A DNA stretch of 13,096 nucleotides, taken from Akkermansiaceae bacterium. GTDB taxonomy: Bacteria > Verrucomicrobiota > Verrucomicrobiia > Verrucomicrobiales > Akkermansiaceae. A model generated the notes under the pieces. The model ran no database searches. It was not told the DNA's origin and was given only the letters and a program-made list of their open reading frames with translations. The stretch spans positions 1 to 13,096 of the forward strand of contig JALZUI010000092.1 of NCBI GenBank assembly GCA_023301545.1, given 5' to 3'. Shown here piece by piece: positions 5,813 through 12,379 of this stretch (positions are counted from its first letter, which is position 1; the number at the start of each line of letters is the position of its first letter). The translations under genes were made by a program, and so were the position numbers.

Positions 5813-8119
5813 GTGAAACACCTCTTTTTCCTTCTCCTATTGAGTTCTCTCGCCTTTGCGCAGGAAGAGGATATCGGAGTTGAACGCGAAACAGGCCTTC
5901 CCACTGTCGGAGGATTTTTTGCGCCCTCGCAATCTGAGCCTAGTAGTGAAGAGGACGATTCATTTTTTCAATTAGCGCCCTCCCAACCGTCAGAAATCGA
6001 AGTAACTAGCGAAGGCTCCTCTCGCTATGACGCGCCTACCCAGACGGTGATTTTTGAAGAAAAAGTAGAAATCAAAGGCGATAATGGACTGATCATTTAT
6101 GCCGATAAAGCCGTGCTCGATGGGTCTAATGAGCGTGTTATTGCTCAAGGAAATGTCAGTGTATTCACTGGCCCCCTACTCTATCACGGAGACGAAGCTA
6201 TCTATTATTATAAATCAAAAAAGATCGATACGAAGAAAATCCGCACAAGCTTTGACCCCTTTCTCCTTGAAGCTGATGAATTTAAAACCATCGAGAAAAA
6301 AGGCCGACCAATCCAAATCGCCCGAAATGCAAAGGTAACAACCGATGACTACCAAAACCCCAGCTACTGGATCAAGGCCGACAAGCTAGCCTTACATCCA
6401 GATGAAACGGTCATCTTTGAAGGCGTGAAAATCGAAATTGGCGGCCGCACGGTCTTTTGGCTTCCTTACCTAGCTCAATCCCTCAATGGGGACCTAGGGT
6501 ACCACTTCACCCCCGGTGCCATGAGCCACTTGGGTGGATTTCTCAAAAATCGCTATGGAGTCTACCTCGGAGGCAAAAAAGACCCCGACACTCTCCGAAT
6601 CGACGACCCAAGTTACCTGCTCCAAAGCCACCTCGATCTCTATACCCGCAGAGGAGTCGGCGCAGGGGTTCAACTGTTTGATTTAGACTATGCTGATCAA
6701 GAGGAGCTAGGAACCTACTCTGCATACTGGATTTACGATAGGGATCACCGCACTGAGCGCACCGATACCTCACGTACTGATTTCGATCAGAGAAATCGCT
6801 TCAAACTCTCGATCAAAGACCGCCGTGAATTCGGAGAGATTTGGGGAGGAGCAACTTGGTTCGATACTGACCTGACCTACTTAAGCGACCAATTTGTCCT
6901 GGAAGATTTCTTTGAAGATCAATTCCGCGTGGAGCCAGTGCCTGATAACCAGCTCTCTCTTTCCCATGTACGCGAAAGAGCGGTTGGAACGCTGCGGACC
7001 CGCTTCCAAGTTAACACCTTCGACGAAGTCGATAGTCGACTCCCCGAGCTCTCATACGATTATACCAGAACACGGATTAAAAACTCTCCATTTTTGTACG
7101 AAAACCAATCTACCCTAGGGTACTACCAGCGCAACCTGCCACGCGGTTCTGAACTAGACGAAGACCAGGGCTACTTCCGAGCCCACACCTGGCATGAACT
7201 CTCCACCCCATATACCATCGTGGATGGAATCACCTTCACCCCCCGCGCAGGGGCTGGATACACACACTACAATGACCGGCAGAACAACTCAATCGACCGC
7301 TGGAGCACATTCGTCGGAGCCGACCTCGCCTTAAAGTTCAGTCAAAACTACAGTAACTTTGTCTCAGAAAAATGGGGCATTAACGGGTTAGCCCACCACG
7401 TGCAACCTTACCTTAATCTCTCGGTATTGGAGGTTAGCGGCAATGAAGATTTCGCCTTTGCCCCCGTAGACACCCTGACCCCTATCACTAGACCTCGACC
7501 ACTTAATGTTGGGCGTTATAGCGCGATTGATGAATTAGATGATTGGTCGATTATCCGGACCGGAGTCCGCCAAAATTTCCTAACTAAGCGCAATGGTGAG
7601 ACTTACCAGTGGCTGTATCTGGATACCCACTTTGATACTGATTTAAGGCGTCAAGGATCAGCTAGCGCATTATCCAATATATATAACGAAATCGATTGGA
7701 CGCCCCTTCCTTGGTTTAGTTTGAACCTAGACACCCAATTCCCCCTCAGTAACTCCGGAAGTGATTTTACAGAAGTCTATCTCAGTAGCTCCATTACTAC
7801 CAGTCAGAACACCACTTTCACCGTAGGATTTCAGTTCTTAGATAACCACCCCATCATCTCTGACATCACCCAGCTTGACTACAGTATTTACCACCGTCTC
7901 AATAGCCAATGGGGGGTAGGCCTGTCACACCAATGGCGACTCGATCAAGACGTACTAACTAGGCAAGAATACACCCTCTCGCGCAACCTCAAGAGTTGGA
8001 TTTTTTCTCTGCAGCTCTACCACCGCGACTTTATTGTAGACACTGAATGGGGACTGACTTTTGGCCTTACTCTGCGAGATTTCCCAGATATTTCTTTGCC
8101 TCTTTCAATTCAGAGGTAA
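5813..8119 (+). CDS. lptD: LPS-assembly outer-membrane protein LptD (OstA)
   Basis: A 768-residue LptD-like protein, close to the roughly 780 residues of E. coli LptD. LptD inserts lipopolysaccharide into the outer leaflet of the outer membrane. It begins with GTG; a signal peptide ends at about residue 16 (SSLAFA, then QEED). An acidic Ser/Pro/Glu-rich linker (about 38-63) precedes an OstA/LptA-like jellyroll domain (about 64-205: VIFEEKVEIKG, IYADKAVLDG, VIAQGNVSVFTG, YHGDEAIYYY, WIKADKLALH). The motif GGRTVFWLPYLAQSL from residue 210 leads into a C-terminal beta-barrel rich in alternating aromatic strands. There is not a single cysteine, so the interdomain disulfides of the E. coli protein cannot form. 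No LptE gene is seen nearby. It is 12 bp from the next gene and likely co-transcribed. Confidence 0.9.
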   Translation: MKHLFFLLLLSSLAFAQEEDIGVERETGLPTVGGFFAPSQSEPSSEEDDSFFQLAPSQPSEIEVTSEGSSRYDAPTQTVIFEEKVEIKGDNGLIIYADKAVLDGSNERVIAQGNVSVFTGPLLYHGDEAIYYYKSKKIDTKKIRTSFDPFLLEADEFKTIEKKGRPIQIARNAKVTTDDYQNPSYWIKADKLALHPDETVIFEGVKIEIGGRTVFWLPYLAQSLNGDLGYHFTPGAMSHLGGFLKNRYGVYLGGKKDPDTLRIDDPSYLLQSHLDLYTRRGVGAGVQLFDLDYADQEELGTYSAYWIYDRDHRTERTDTSRTDFDQRNRFKLSIKDRREFGEIWGGATWFDTDLTYLSDQFVLEDFFEDQFRVEPVPDNQLSLSHVRERAVGTLRTRFQVNTFDEVDSRLPELSYDYTRTRIKNSPFLYENQSTLGYYQRNLPRGSELDEDQGYFRAHTWHELSTPYTIVDGITFTPRAGAGYTHYNDRQNNSIDRWSTFVGADLALKFSQNYSNFVSEKWGINGLAHHVQPYLNLSVLEVSGNEDFAFAPVDTLTPITRPRPLNVGRYSAIDELDDWSIIRTGVRQNFLTKRNGETYQWLYLDTHFDTDLRRQGSASALSNIYNEIDWTPLPWFSLNLDTQFPLSNSGSDFTEVYLSSSITTSQNTTFTVGFQFLDNHPIISDITQLDYSIYHRLNSQWGVGLSHQWRLDQDVLTRQEYTLSRNLKSWIFSLQLYHRDFIVDTEWGLTFGLTLRDFPDISLPLSIQR

Positions 8120-8131
8120 GGTAACAAGTAT

Positions 8132-8773
8132 ATGTTAACAGTAGACCAGCTTCATCAATTACTTCACTTCCGTTACGCGACTAAGGCCTTTGATCCTTCT
8201 AAGCAAGTCAGCACGGAAGAGCAAAACGCTCTTTTAGAGTCCCTCCAACTCTCCCCTTCTTCGTTCGGTATGCAACTCTGGAAGTTTTTTGTAGTTGAGG
8301 ACAGATCCGTCCGCGAACAATTAAAATCAGAGTCCTGGGGACAAGGCCAAGTAACAGACGCTTCAATGTACGTCGTCCTCGCGGCCGAAACAAATATTGA
8401 TGAAGCTCGCATTGATAAATGGTTAACTCAACTCGCTAAGGTTCAAGGCGCCCCCATCGAAAAACTAGCGCCCTACAAGGAGATGCTCAGCGGGTTCGTC
8501 AATAACCTTACTCCCGAACAACAACTTGAGTGGACTAAGAAGCAAGTGTACATCGCGCTTGGTCAACTCATGACCTCAGCCGCCTTACTTGAAATCGATA
8601 CTTGCCCGCTAGAAGGGATTAACCCTGTTGCTTACGACGAAATCTTAGGCCTCAAGGAAAAGGGGTACACCACCGCTGTAGCGTGTGCTATTGGATACCG
8701 CAGCGCTGACGATCACCACGCGAACACGCCTAAAGCTCGTTTCCCTCTCTCCGAGGTTATCGAAACGATCTGA
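8132..8773 (+). CDS. NfsB-type NAD(P)H nitroreductase
   Basis: A 213-residue FMN-dependent oxidoreductase of the nitroreductase superfamily, NfsB/dihydropteridine-reductase-like branch, probably cytosolic. FMN-binding segments are visible: FRYATKAFD (13-21), SPSSFGMQLWKFFVVED (41-57), and CPLEGINPVAYDEILGL (158-174) followed by ACAIGYRSADD (184-194) and KARFPLSEVI (201-210). The length matches the family (about 215-220). The natural substrate of such enzymes is usually not known (quinones, nitroaromatics, pteridines). The ATG has AAGG at 8118-8121, overlapping the lptD stop codon region, ten bases upstream. The 12 bp gap to lptD suggests one transcript, although no functional link with LPS export is established. 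Confidence 0.92.
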   Translation: MLTVDQLHQLLHFRYATKAFDPSKQVSTEEQNALLESLQLSPSSFGMQLWKFFVVEDRSVREQLKSESWGQGQVTDASMYVVLAAETNIDEARIDKWLTQLAKVQGAPIEKLAPYKEMLSGFVNNLTPEQQLEWTKKQVYIALGQLMTSAALLEIDTCPLEGINPVAYDEILGLKEKGYTTAVACAIGYRSADDHHANTPKARFPLSEVIETI

Positions 8774-8817
8774 ATTCATTTGAATTAAATCCTGATACTT
8801 GACGTCTCATTCCCTAT

Positions 8818-9618
8818 ATGAAGATGACGAATTTTAAAAAATCACTCCTAGCGCTCAGCTGTTGGGCGGGGCTTCTGTCCCTTGCTCAGGCGTGGGAAAA
8901 AGACCTCACTACCGCCCCCGCTGGCCCGTTCAAAGCCAAGAAACAGTGTAAGTTAAACTACGACTTAAGCTGGAATGGCAAAGTAAAATCAGGACACTAC
9001 ACAATTGAGTTCGCGCGAAACTCAGGCTCATCTAAAACCGTAGAAGTCAAATCCTCGGGGCAATCCTCAGGAGTCATCCGTAGAATTTTCCCTTATGATT
9101 TCAACGCGGTTGCTAAATACAATGGGAGTACGCTAAAACCCGTCAGCTACCACATCTGGGAGAAAACCAAAAAGGAAACGAAAAACCTCGATGGACACTT
9201 TCGTGGCTCAACAGTTACTCTGAATGAAGTAGAAGTCCCCCACGACACCAAGATCACGAAAAAGAAATCCAGAACTTACTCACACCCACACCTCTTTGAT
9301 CTTTTTAGCAGCACCCTTTACATCGGTAGCCAACCGCTCCGTAACGGAGATAAACTCAGTATGGTGGTCTACCCCTTCAATAAGCCTTATCTCATCAACG
9401 TAAAGGTTCTAGGACGAGAAAACCATGCAGGACACCCTTGTATCAAGCTCGACCTTAAGATGAAAAAAATCAACTCGGACGGAACACTGAAAAGCTACGA
9501 CAAGATGAAAAGCACAACTATGTGGATTTCTGACAACTCCGACCGAATCATGGTTGAACTCCGTTCCAAGATGTTTGTTGGAGATGTCCGCGCGACCCTA
9601 AAAAGCTCCGAGTGGTAA
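8818..9618 (+). CDS. secreted DUF3108 domain protein
   Basis: A 266-residue exported protein. The signal peptide ends at AQA (23-25) before WEKDL. The mature part fits DUF3108: an early strand LNYDLSWNGKVKSGHYTIEF (46-65), a middle segment HPHLFDLFSSTLYIGSQPLRNGD (about 157-179) matching the family's 'D..S.lYylRs..l..Gd' region, then YLINVKVLGRE, and a C-terminal MWISDNSDRIMVELRSKMFVGDVRATL matching 'vWlS.D..r.Pv.....-.G.-...L'. The family is periplasmic with no firmly assigned biochemistry; a lipid- or LPS-related role is only suggested by the lptD neighbourhood. No Shine-Dalgarno is evident; the first ATG is used, a second ATG lies two codons in. An intrinsic terminator follows. Confidence 0.85.
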   Translation: MKMTNFKKSLLALSCWAGLLSLAQAWEKDLTTAPAGPFKAKKQCKLNYDLSWNGKVKSGHYTIEFARNSGSSKTVEVKSSGQSSGVIRRIFPYDFNAVAKYNGSTLKPVSYHIWEKTKKETKNLDGHFRGSTVTLNEVEVPHDTKITKKKSRTYSHPHLFDLFSSTLYIGSQPLRNGDKLSMVVYPFNKPYLINVKVLGRENHAGHPCIKLDLKMKKINSDGTLKSYDKMKSTTMWISDNSDRIMVELRSKMFVGDVRATLKSSEW

Positions 9619-9641
9619 GATCCTCTGACAGTAAGAACAAC

Positions 9642-9669
9642 ATGGCCTCATAAACGAGGTCATTTTTTT
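9642..9669 (+). terminator. rho-independent terminator after the DUF3108 gene
   Basis: ATGGCCTC (9642-9649) pairs with GAGGTCAT (9656-9663) as an 8 bp stem with one G-T pair and a six-base loop, followed by seven T residues (9663-9669). It is correctly placed 23 bases after the stop of the plus-strand gene. It also lies just beyond the convergent hemA stop, where it could work less well in the other direction because that side lacks a long T-run. Confidence 0.85.
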
Positions 9670-9681
9670 GCCCATACCCAA

Positions 9682-10692
9682 TTACACCCCTAAGAATTTA
9701 ACCTTCGCGATTTCTTCTTCGATAATTTCTTCGCACCGCTCGATTTCCTTCTGACGACTCGCGCGATTTTCCGCTGCTTGGTATTCTAAGGAGTCGATAT
9801 CGAAAAGGTAGACTTCTTCAAAATCATTACATGCAGGGTCAATATCCCTCGGGACAGCAAGATCAATAAGGAAAAGCGGGCGGTACTTACGCTGCTTTCT
9901 CACCCGTTCGATTTGTTCCGGAGAAACGACGAAATGCGGCGCTCCAGTAGAGGAGATAATCACATCAGTCTGTAACAACACGTCCTCCCAAGCATCAAAG
10001 TGTAAAGCCGTTCCGCCAAACTCTTGGGCTAAATCAACCGCTTTATCAAAAGAACGATTCGCAACATGGATTGAGTTCGCCCCACGGGACTTCAAGCTCT
10101 GTGCGGTCACTCGACTGATTTCCCCTGCGCCAATAACCAAAATATTGGTATCGCGGAGATTGCCAAAAATCTTTTGTGCTAGGTCCACTGCAACGCTGCC
10201 AGTGGAGATATTACCTTCTTGAATTTTGGTGTGAGTTCGCACCTTTTTCCCTACGCTAAAGGCTTTTTGAAAGAGCTTATTAAGCCCCTTAGAGGTAACG
10301 CCAAATTCCTGCGCTTGGCGGTAAGCATCTTTGACTTGCCCGAAAATTTCAGTCTCTCCTAGAACCATTGAGTCTAATCCTGCACAGACTCGGCAAAGGT
10401 GGCGCACGGTATCAATTTTTGATTCAGTGTAGAGGTGATCTTTAGGCACTAGAACTCCCTCTGCACTTTCAGCAAAAACGCCATACATTTCTTCAATCGC
10501 CCGCTCGGCAACATCGGCCGCCATATAATACTCCGTACGGTTACAGGTCGACAGCACTAGGCTTTCCTGCACGCCTGGAACATTTAGCAGCGCTTTACTC
10601 CGCGCTCCGAGGTCGGCCTTAGCAACCGCCACTTTTTCCCTCAACTCCAATGGAGCAGTGGAATAATTCAACCCTATGCACGCTAGTTCCAT
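9682..10692 (-). CDS. hemA: glutamyl-tRNA reductase, short form
   Basis: Glutamyl-tRNA reductase reduces Glu-tRNA(Glu) to glutamate-1-semialdehyde with NADPH, the first committed step of C5-pathway heme synthesis. The catalytic motif STCNRTEYY places the nucleophile at Cys50, and the conserved His98 is in RHLCRVCAGLDSMVLGETEI (97-116), followed by GQVKDAY. The NADPH-binding motif is VIGAGEIS (186-193), with ANRS (211-214) and IISSTGAPH (245-253). The protein has 336 residues instead of about 420; it stops in the spinal helix (EEIIEEEIAKVKF) and lacks the C-terminal dimerisation domain. Sequence after the stop does not resume the domain in another frame, so this is not a simple frameshift. The ATG follows the upstream gene's stop by 1 nt, suggesting translational coupling. 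Confidence 0.95.
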   Translation of the reverse strand: MELACIGLNYSTAPLELREKVAVAKADLGARSKALLNVPGVQESLVLSTCNRTEYYMAADVAERAIEEMYGVFAESAEGVLVPKDHLYTESKIDTVRHLCRVCAGLDSMVLGETEIFGQVKDAYRQAQEFGVTSKGLNKLFQKAFSVGKKVRTHTKIQEGNISTGSVAVDLAQKIFGNLRDTNILVIGAGEISRVTAQSLKSRGANSIHVANRSFDKAVDLAQEFGGTALHFDAWEDVLLQTDVIISSTGAPHFVVSPEQIERVRKQRKYRPLFLIDLAVPRDIDPACNDFEEVYLFDIDSLEYQAAENRASRQKEIERCEEIIEEEIAKVKFLGV

Positions 10693-10693
10693 A

Positions 10694-11455
10694 TTAGATA
10701 AACATGAAGATTACACATGAAATAATAAAGAGGCCCATCGTCCACAAGGCGAAGCTTCTAGGGGGCATCCCCTTCCATTTATACCAAATCAATAAAACAC
10801 AGTAAGCGACCCATACAGCCCCTGCCGCAACTAGATGCACTAATCCCGATTCCAACGAGGAAATGATCCCAGCGATGATACCAATCGTCAAAATTACAAC
10901 CCCTCCCGTGAGCAGGCGACTCACAGAGGAGATTAAAGTATTCACAGGCGGAAGCTTCATACTAATCCAGTCAGGAGCACCAAGCTTAAGCCGTTTATCT
11001 AAGATCAAAAACATCAGCGACGCGAGTGCGCCTAGTCCCAAGCCACCGAATGCTAAAATCGAGGTCGCGGCATGGCTTTCCTTCCAAGGATCGAGCACTT
11101 GCGCCTTAGGTGGATTTTCAGTCAAAAGACCCGGCACTAATACAATACCCAGAAAAAGCGCAATCGTAGGGGAGGTGAAAAGACCCAGTAAGGACACCCT
11201 ATACGTTCCGCCGGTTAACACAAAAAACAAACTTAATGACCAAGCGATGAATAGGAATAGCTCACCCACATCCATCAAGGGGCAGGCCCCACGTACTTCG
11301 CCCCGTGCAGCTAAAGCCATCGTGATCGCCAGGCAAGTCACAATCCCTAGCACAAACGTAACGACCTTGTTAGGCATCCCGCGACGTAGACTCGCCCAAC
11401 CGTAATAGGTCGAACCTAGACTAACGAGGAGTGCGATGATAATCCAGAGGGTCAT
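10694..11455 (-). CDS. CcsA/HemX-like cytochrome c assembly family membrane protein
   Basis: A 253-residue integral membrane protein with about eight hydrophobic segments. It resembles the cytochrome c assembly family (CcsA/ResC/HemX): GACPLMDVGELFLFIAWSL (57-75) matches 'g-x-P-x-x-x-x-E-x-x-x-F-x-x-W', and ESHAATSILAFGGLGLGALASLMFLILDKRLK (126-157) matches the 'H ... Y/F-x-L-A ... yl ... r-LK' helix pair with a candidate heme ligand His128. A second histidine, His207, is in LESGLVHLV. The tryptophan-rich WWD heme-handling motif of true CcsA is not visible, which with the hemA neighbour favours a HemX-like role. In Bacillus, HemX affects HemA protein level. It starts 12 nt after the rnc stop and ends 1 nt before hemA. 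Confidence 0.75.
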   Translation of the reverse strand: MTLWIIIALLVSLGSTYYGWASLRRGMPNKVVTFVLGIVTCLAITMALAARGEVRGACPLMDVGELFLFIAWSLSLFFVLTGGTYRVSLLGLFTSPTIALFLGIVLVPGLLTENPPKAQVLDPWKESHAATSILAFGGLGLGALASLMFLILDKRLKLGAPDWISMKLPPVNTLISSVSRLLTGGVVILTIGIIAGIISSLESGLVHLVAAGAVWVAYCVLLIWYKWKGMPPRSFALWTMGLFIISCVIFMFI

Positions 11456-11467
11456 AAAGGGGTGATA

Positions 11468-12136
11468 TCAGTTCCAGTTCTGAAGCTCAAGAGCATTTAG
11501 AGCGGCCGCGCTTTCGGCAAGCTTTTTACTTCCTCCGCAACCTTCTCCCAGAAACTTTTCTAACCATGACACCTTCACCACAAACGTTTTTTCATGGTCA
11601 GGCCCTTTTGAGCTGATTAATTCATAACTCGGAGCCACGGGCTTGATTGCTTGTAAAATTTCTTGGAGCTTACCCTTAGGGTTATCGCTTTCTGTCAGCT
11701 CTTGGTAGCCCGCATCTAGTGTCCTTTTGGCGCAGAGTAAGAAGGCCTCGCTTGCGATTTCATAACCGAGGTCTAGATAGATCGCTCCCATAATCGCCTC
11801 AAAGGCATTACACAGGTTCGTATCTTTTTCCATTCCTCTATTGCTGCGTTCTCCACTAGAGAACGTCATCGCATCGGGAATCCCTAATTCCCTAGCAAAA
11901 GTCGCCAAAGACGGGCGAGAGACCACGCGAGCGCGTAACTTAGTCATCTTACCCTCAGGGTAATCAGGGAACTTCTTGTAGAGGTATTGCGTCGTAATCA
12001 ACTCGATCACCGCATCCCCTAGGAATTCAAGGCGCTCATAATTCACCTGCTTGTTCGCAGATGGGTGAGTAAGGGCCTCGCTGTACAACGCTCGCTTCTT
12101 TGGCTTTATAAGCAACTTGTCTAGAATAGCGTCCAT
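11468..12136 (-). CDS. rnc: ribonuclease III
   Basis: A 222-residue RNase III, which cleaves double-stranded RNA in rRNA maturation and mRNA turnover. The signature ERLEFLGDAV (34-43) gives catalytic Glu37 and Asp41. The second acidic cluster reads NLCNAFEAIMGAIYLD (107-122), so Glu113 is kept but the position that is Asp in E. coli (D114) is Asn110. A double-stranded-RNA-binding domain follows at about 152-222 (NPKGKLQEILQ, Y171, GPDHEKTFVVKV, GGSKKLAESAAALNAL). The ATG at 12136 is chosen because the frame upstream of it runs into the tRNA-His gene. Only 9 nt separate the tRNA 3' end from this ATG and there is no Shine-Dalgarno sequence. Genes downstream are the HemX-like gene (12 nt) and hemA. 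Confidence 0.95.
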   Translation of the reverse strand: MDAILDKLLIKPKKRALYSEALTHPSANKQVNYERLEFLGDAVIELITTQYLYKKFPDYPEGKMTKLRARVVSRPSLATFARELGIPDAMTFSSGERSNRGMEKDTNLCNAFEAIMGAIYLDLGYEIASEAFLLCAKRTLDAGYQELTESDNPKGKLQEILQAIKPVAPSYELISSKGPDHEKTFVVKVSWLEKFLGEGCGGSKKLAESAAALNALELQNWN

Positions 12137-12145
12137 GGAAAAAAA

Positions 12146-12222
12146 TGGGGTGAATGACGGGACTTGAACCCGCGACAACCGGAACCACAAACCGGGGCTC
12201 TACCAACTGAGCTACATCCACC
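12146..12222 (-). tRNA. tRNA-His (anticodon GTG)
   Basis: A full cloverleaf reads on the minus strand. The acceptor stem pairs 12215-12221 with 12150-12156 (one G-T pair). The D arm is GCTC-AGTTGGTA-GAGC. The anticodon stem/loop has GTG at 12188-12186 (T33 before it, G37 after) with a T-T mismatch closing the loop side. The T arm is GCGGG-TTCAAGT-CCCGT. Identity is supported by the histidine hallmarks: discriminator C73 at 12149 and an encoded G-1 at 12222. CCA is encoded (12148-12146). Seven T residues follow directly, then CC and the rnc ATG. Confidence 0.97.
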
Positions 12223-12243
12223 ATAAATTGGTAAGGGAGAGAA

Positions 12244-12271
12244 AATCTAATCACTGCCACATGAATTGCAA
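12244..12271 (-). promoter_or_regulatory. possible promoter for tRNA-His and rnc
   Basis: On the minus strand TTGCAA (12271-12266) is followed after 16 bp by TAGATT (12249-12244). A start near 12237 would give a leader of about 15 nt before the tRNA. It is the only reasonable -35/-10 pair I see between proB and the tRNA. Matches to consensus are partial. Confidence 0.4.
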
Positions 12272-12340
12272 GCCCTAATCTCTAAAAAAATCACTCTGTA
12301 ATCCCTCTATTTCATAATCCATTAGTGACTCGCTATTCTC

Positions 12341-12371
12341 CTCCTTTACAGTCCCTCTTAATATAAAGGAG
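12341..12371 (-). other. inverted repeat downstream of proB
   Basis: CTCCTTTA (12341-12348) and TAAAGGAG (12364-12371) form a perfect 8 bp stem around a 15-base loop, 8 bases after the proB stop codon. There is no T-run after it on the minus strand, so it is not a typical intrinsic terminator; it could protect the transcript end or be chance. Confidence 0.35.
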
Positions 12372-12379
12372 CCGAGCAG

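Noticed and set aside
8773..8786. AATTCA-TT-TGAATT inverted repeat after the nitroreductase stop as an operator or terminator
   Set aside because: It is short and AT-rich, has no T-run, and gives a weak hairpin, so chance is likely.
9600..9681. Frameshifted C-terminal domain of HemA downstream of its stop
   Set aside because: Reading the minus strand past the stop gives no helix-rich continuation, and the terminator hairpin occupies the space.
10863..11405. 180-codon plus-strand open frame
   Set aside because: Antisense to the HemX-like membrane gene; the Pro/Lys/Ser-rich product is typical of a shadow frame.
12137..12190. N-terminal extension of RNase III from an upstream ATG
   Set aside because: These 18 codons lie inside the tRNA-His gene; family alignment starts near the ATG at 12136.
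12036..12260. Small minus-strand open frame with a protein-like look
   Set aside because: It is a translation of tRNA-His (the 'DVAQLVEPR' string is a common tRNA artefact) plus out-of-frame rnc.
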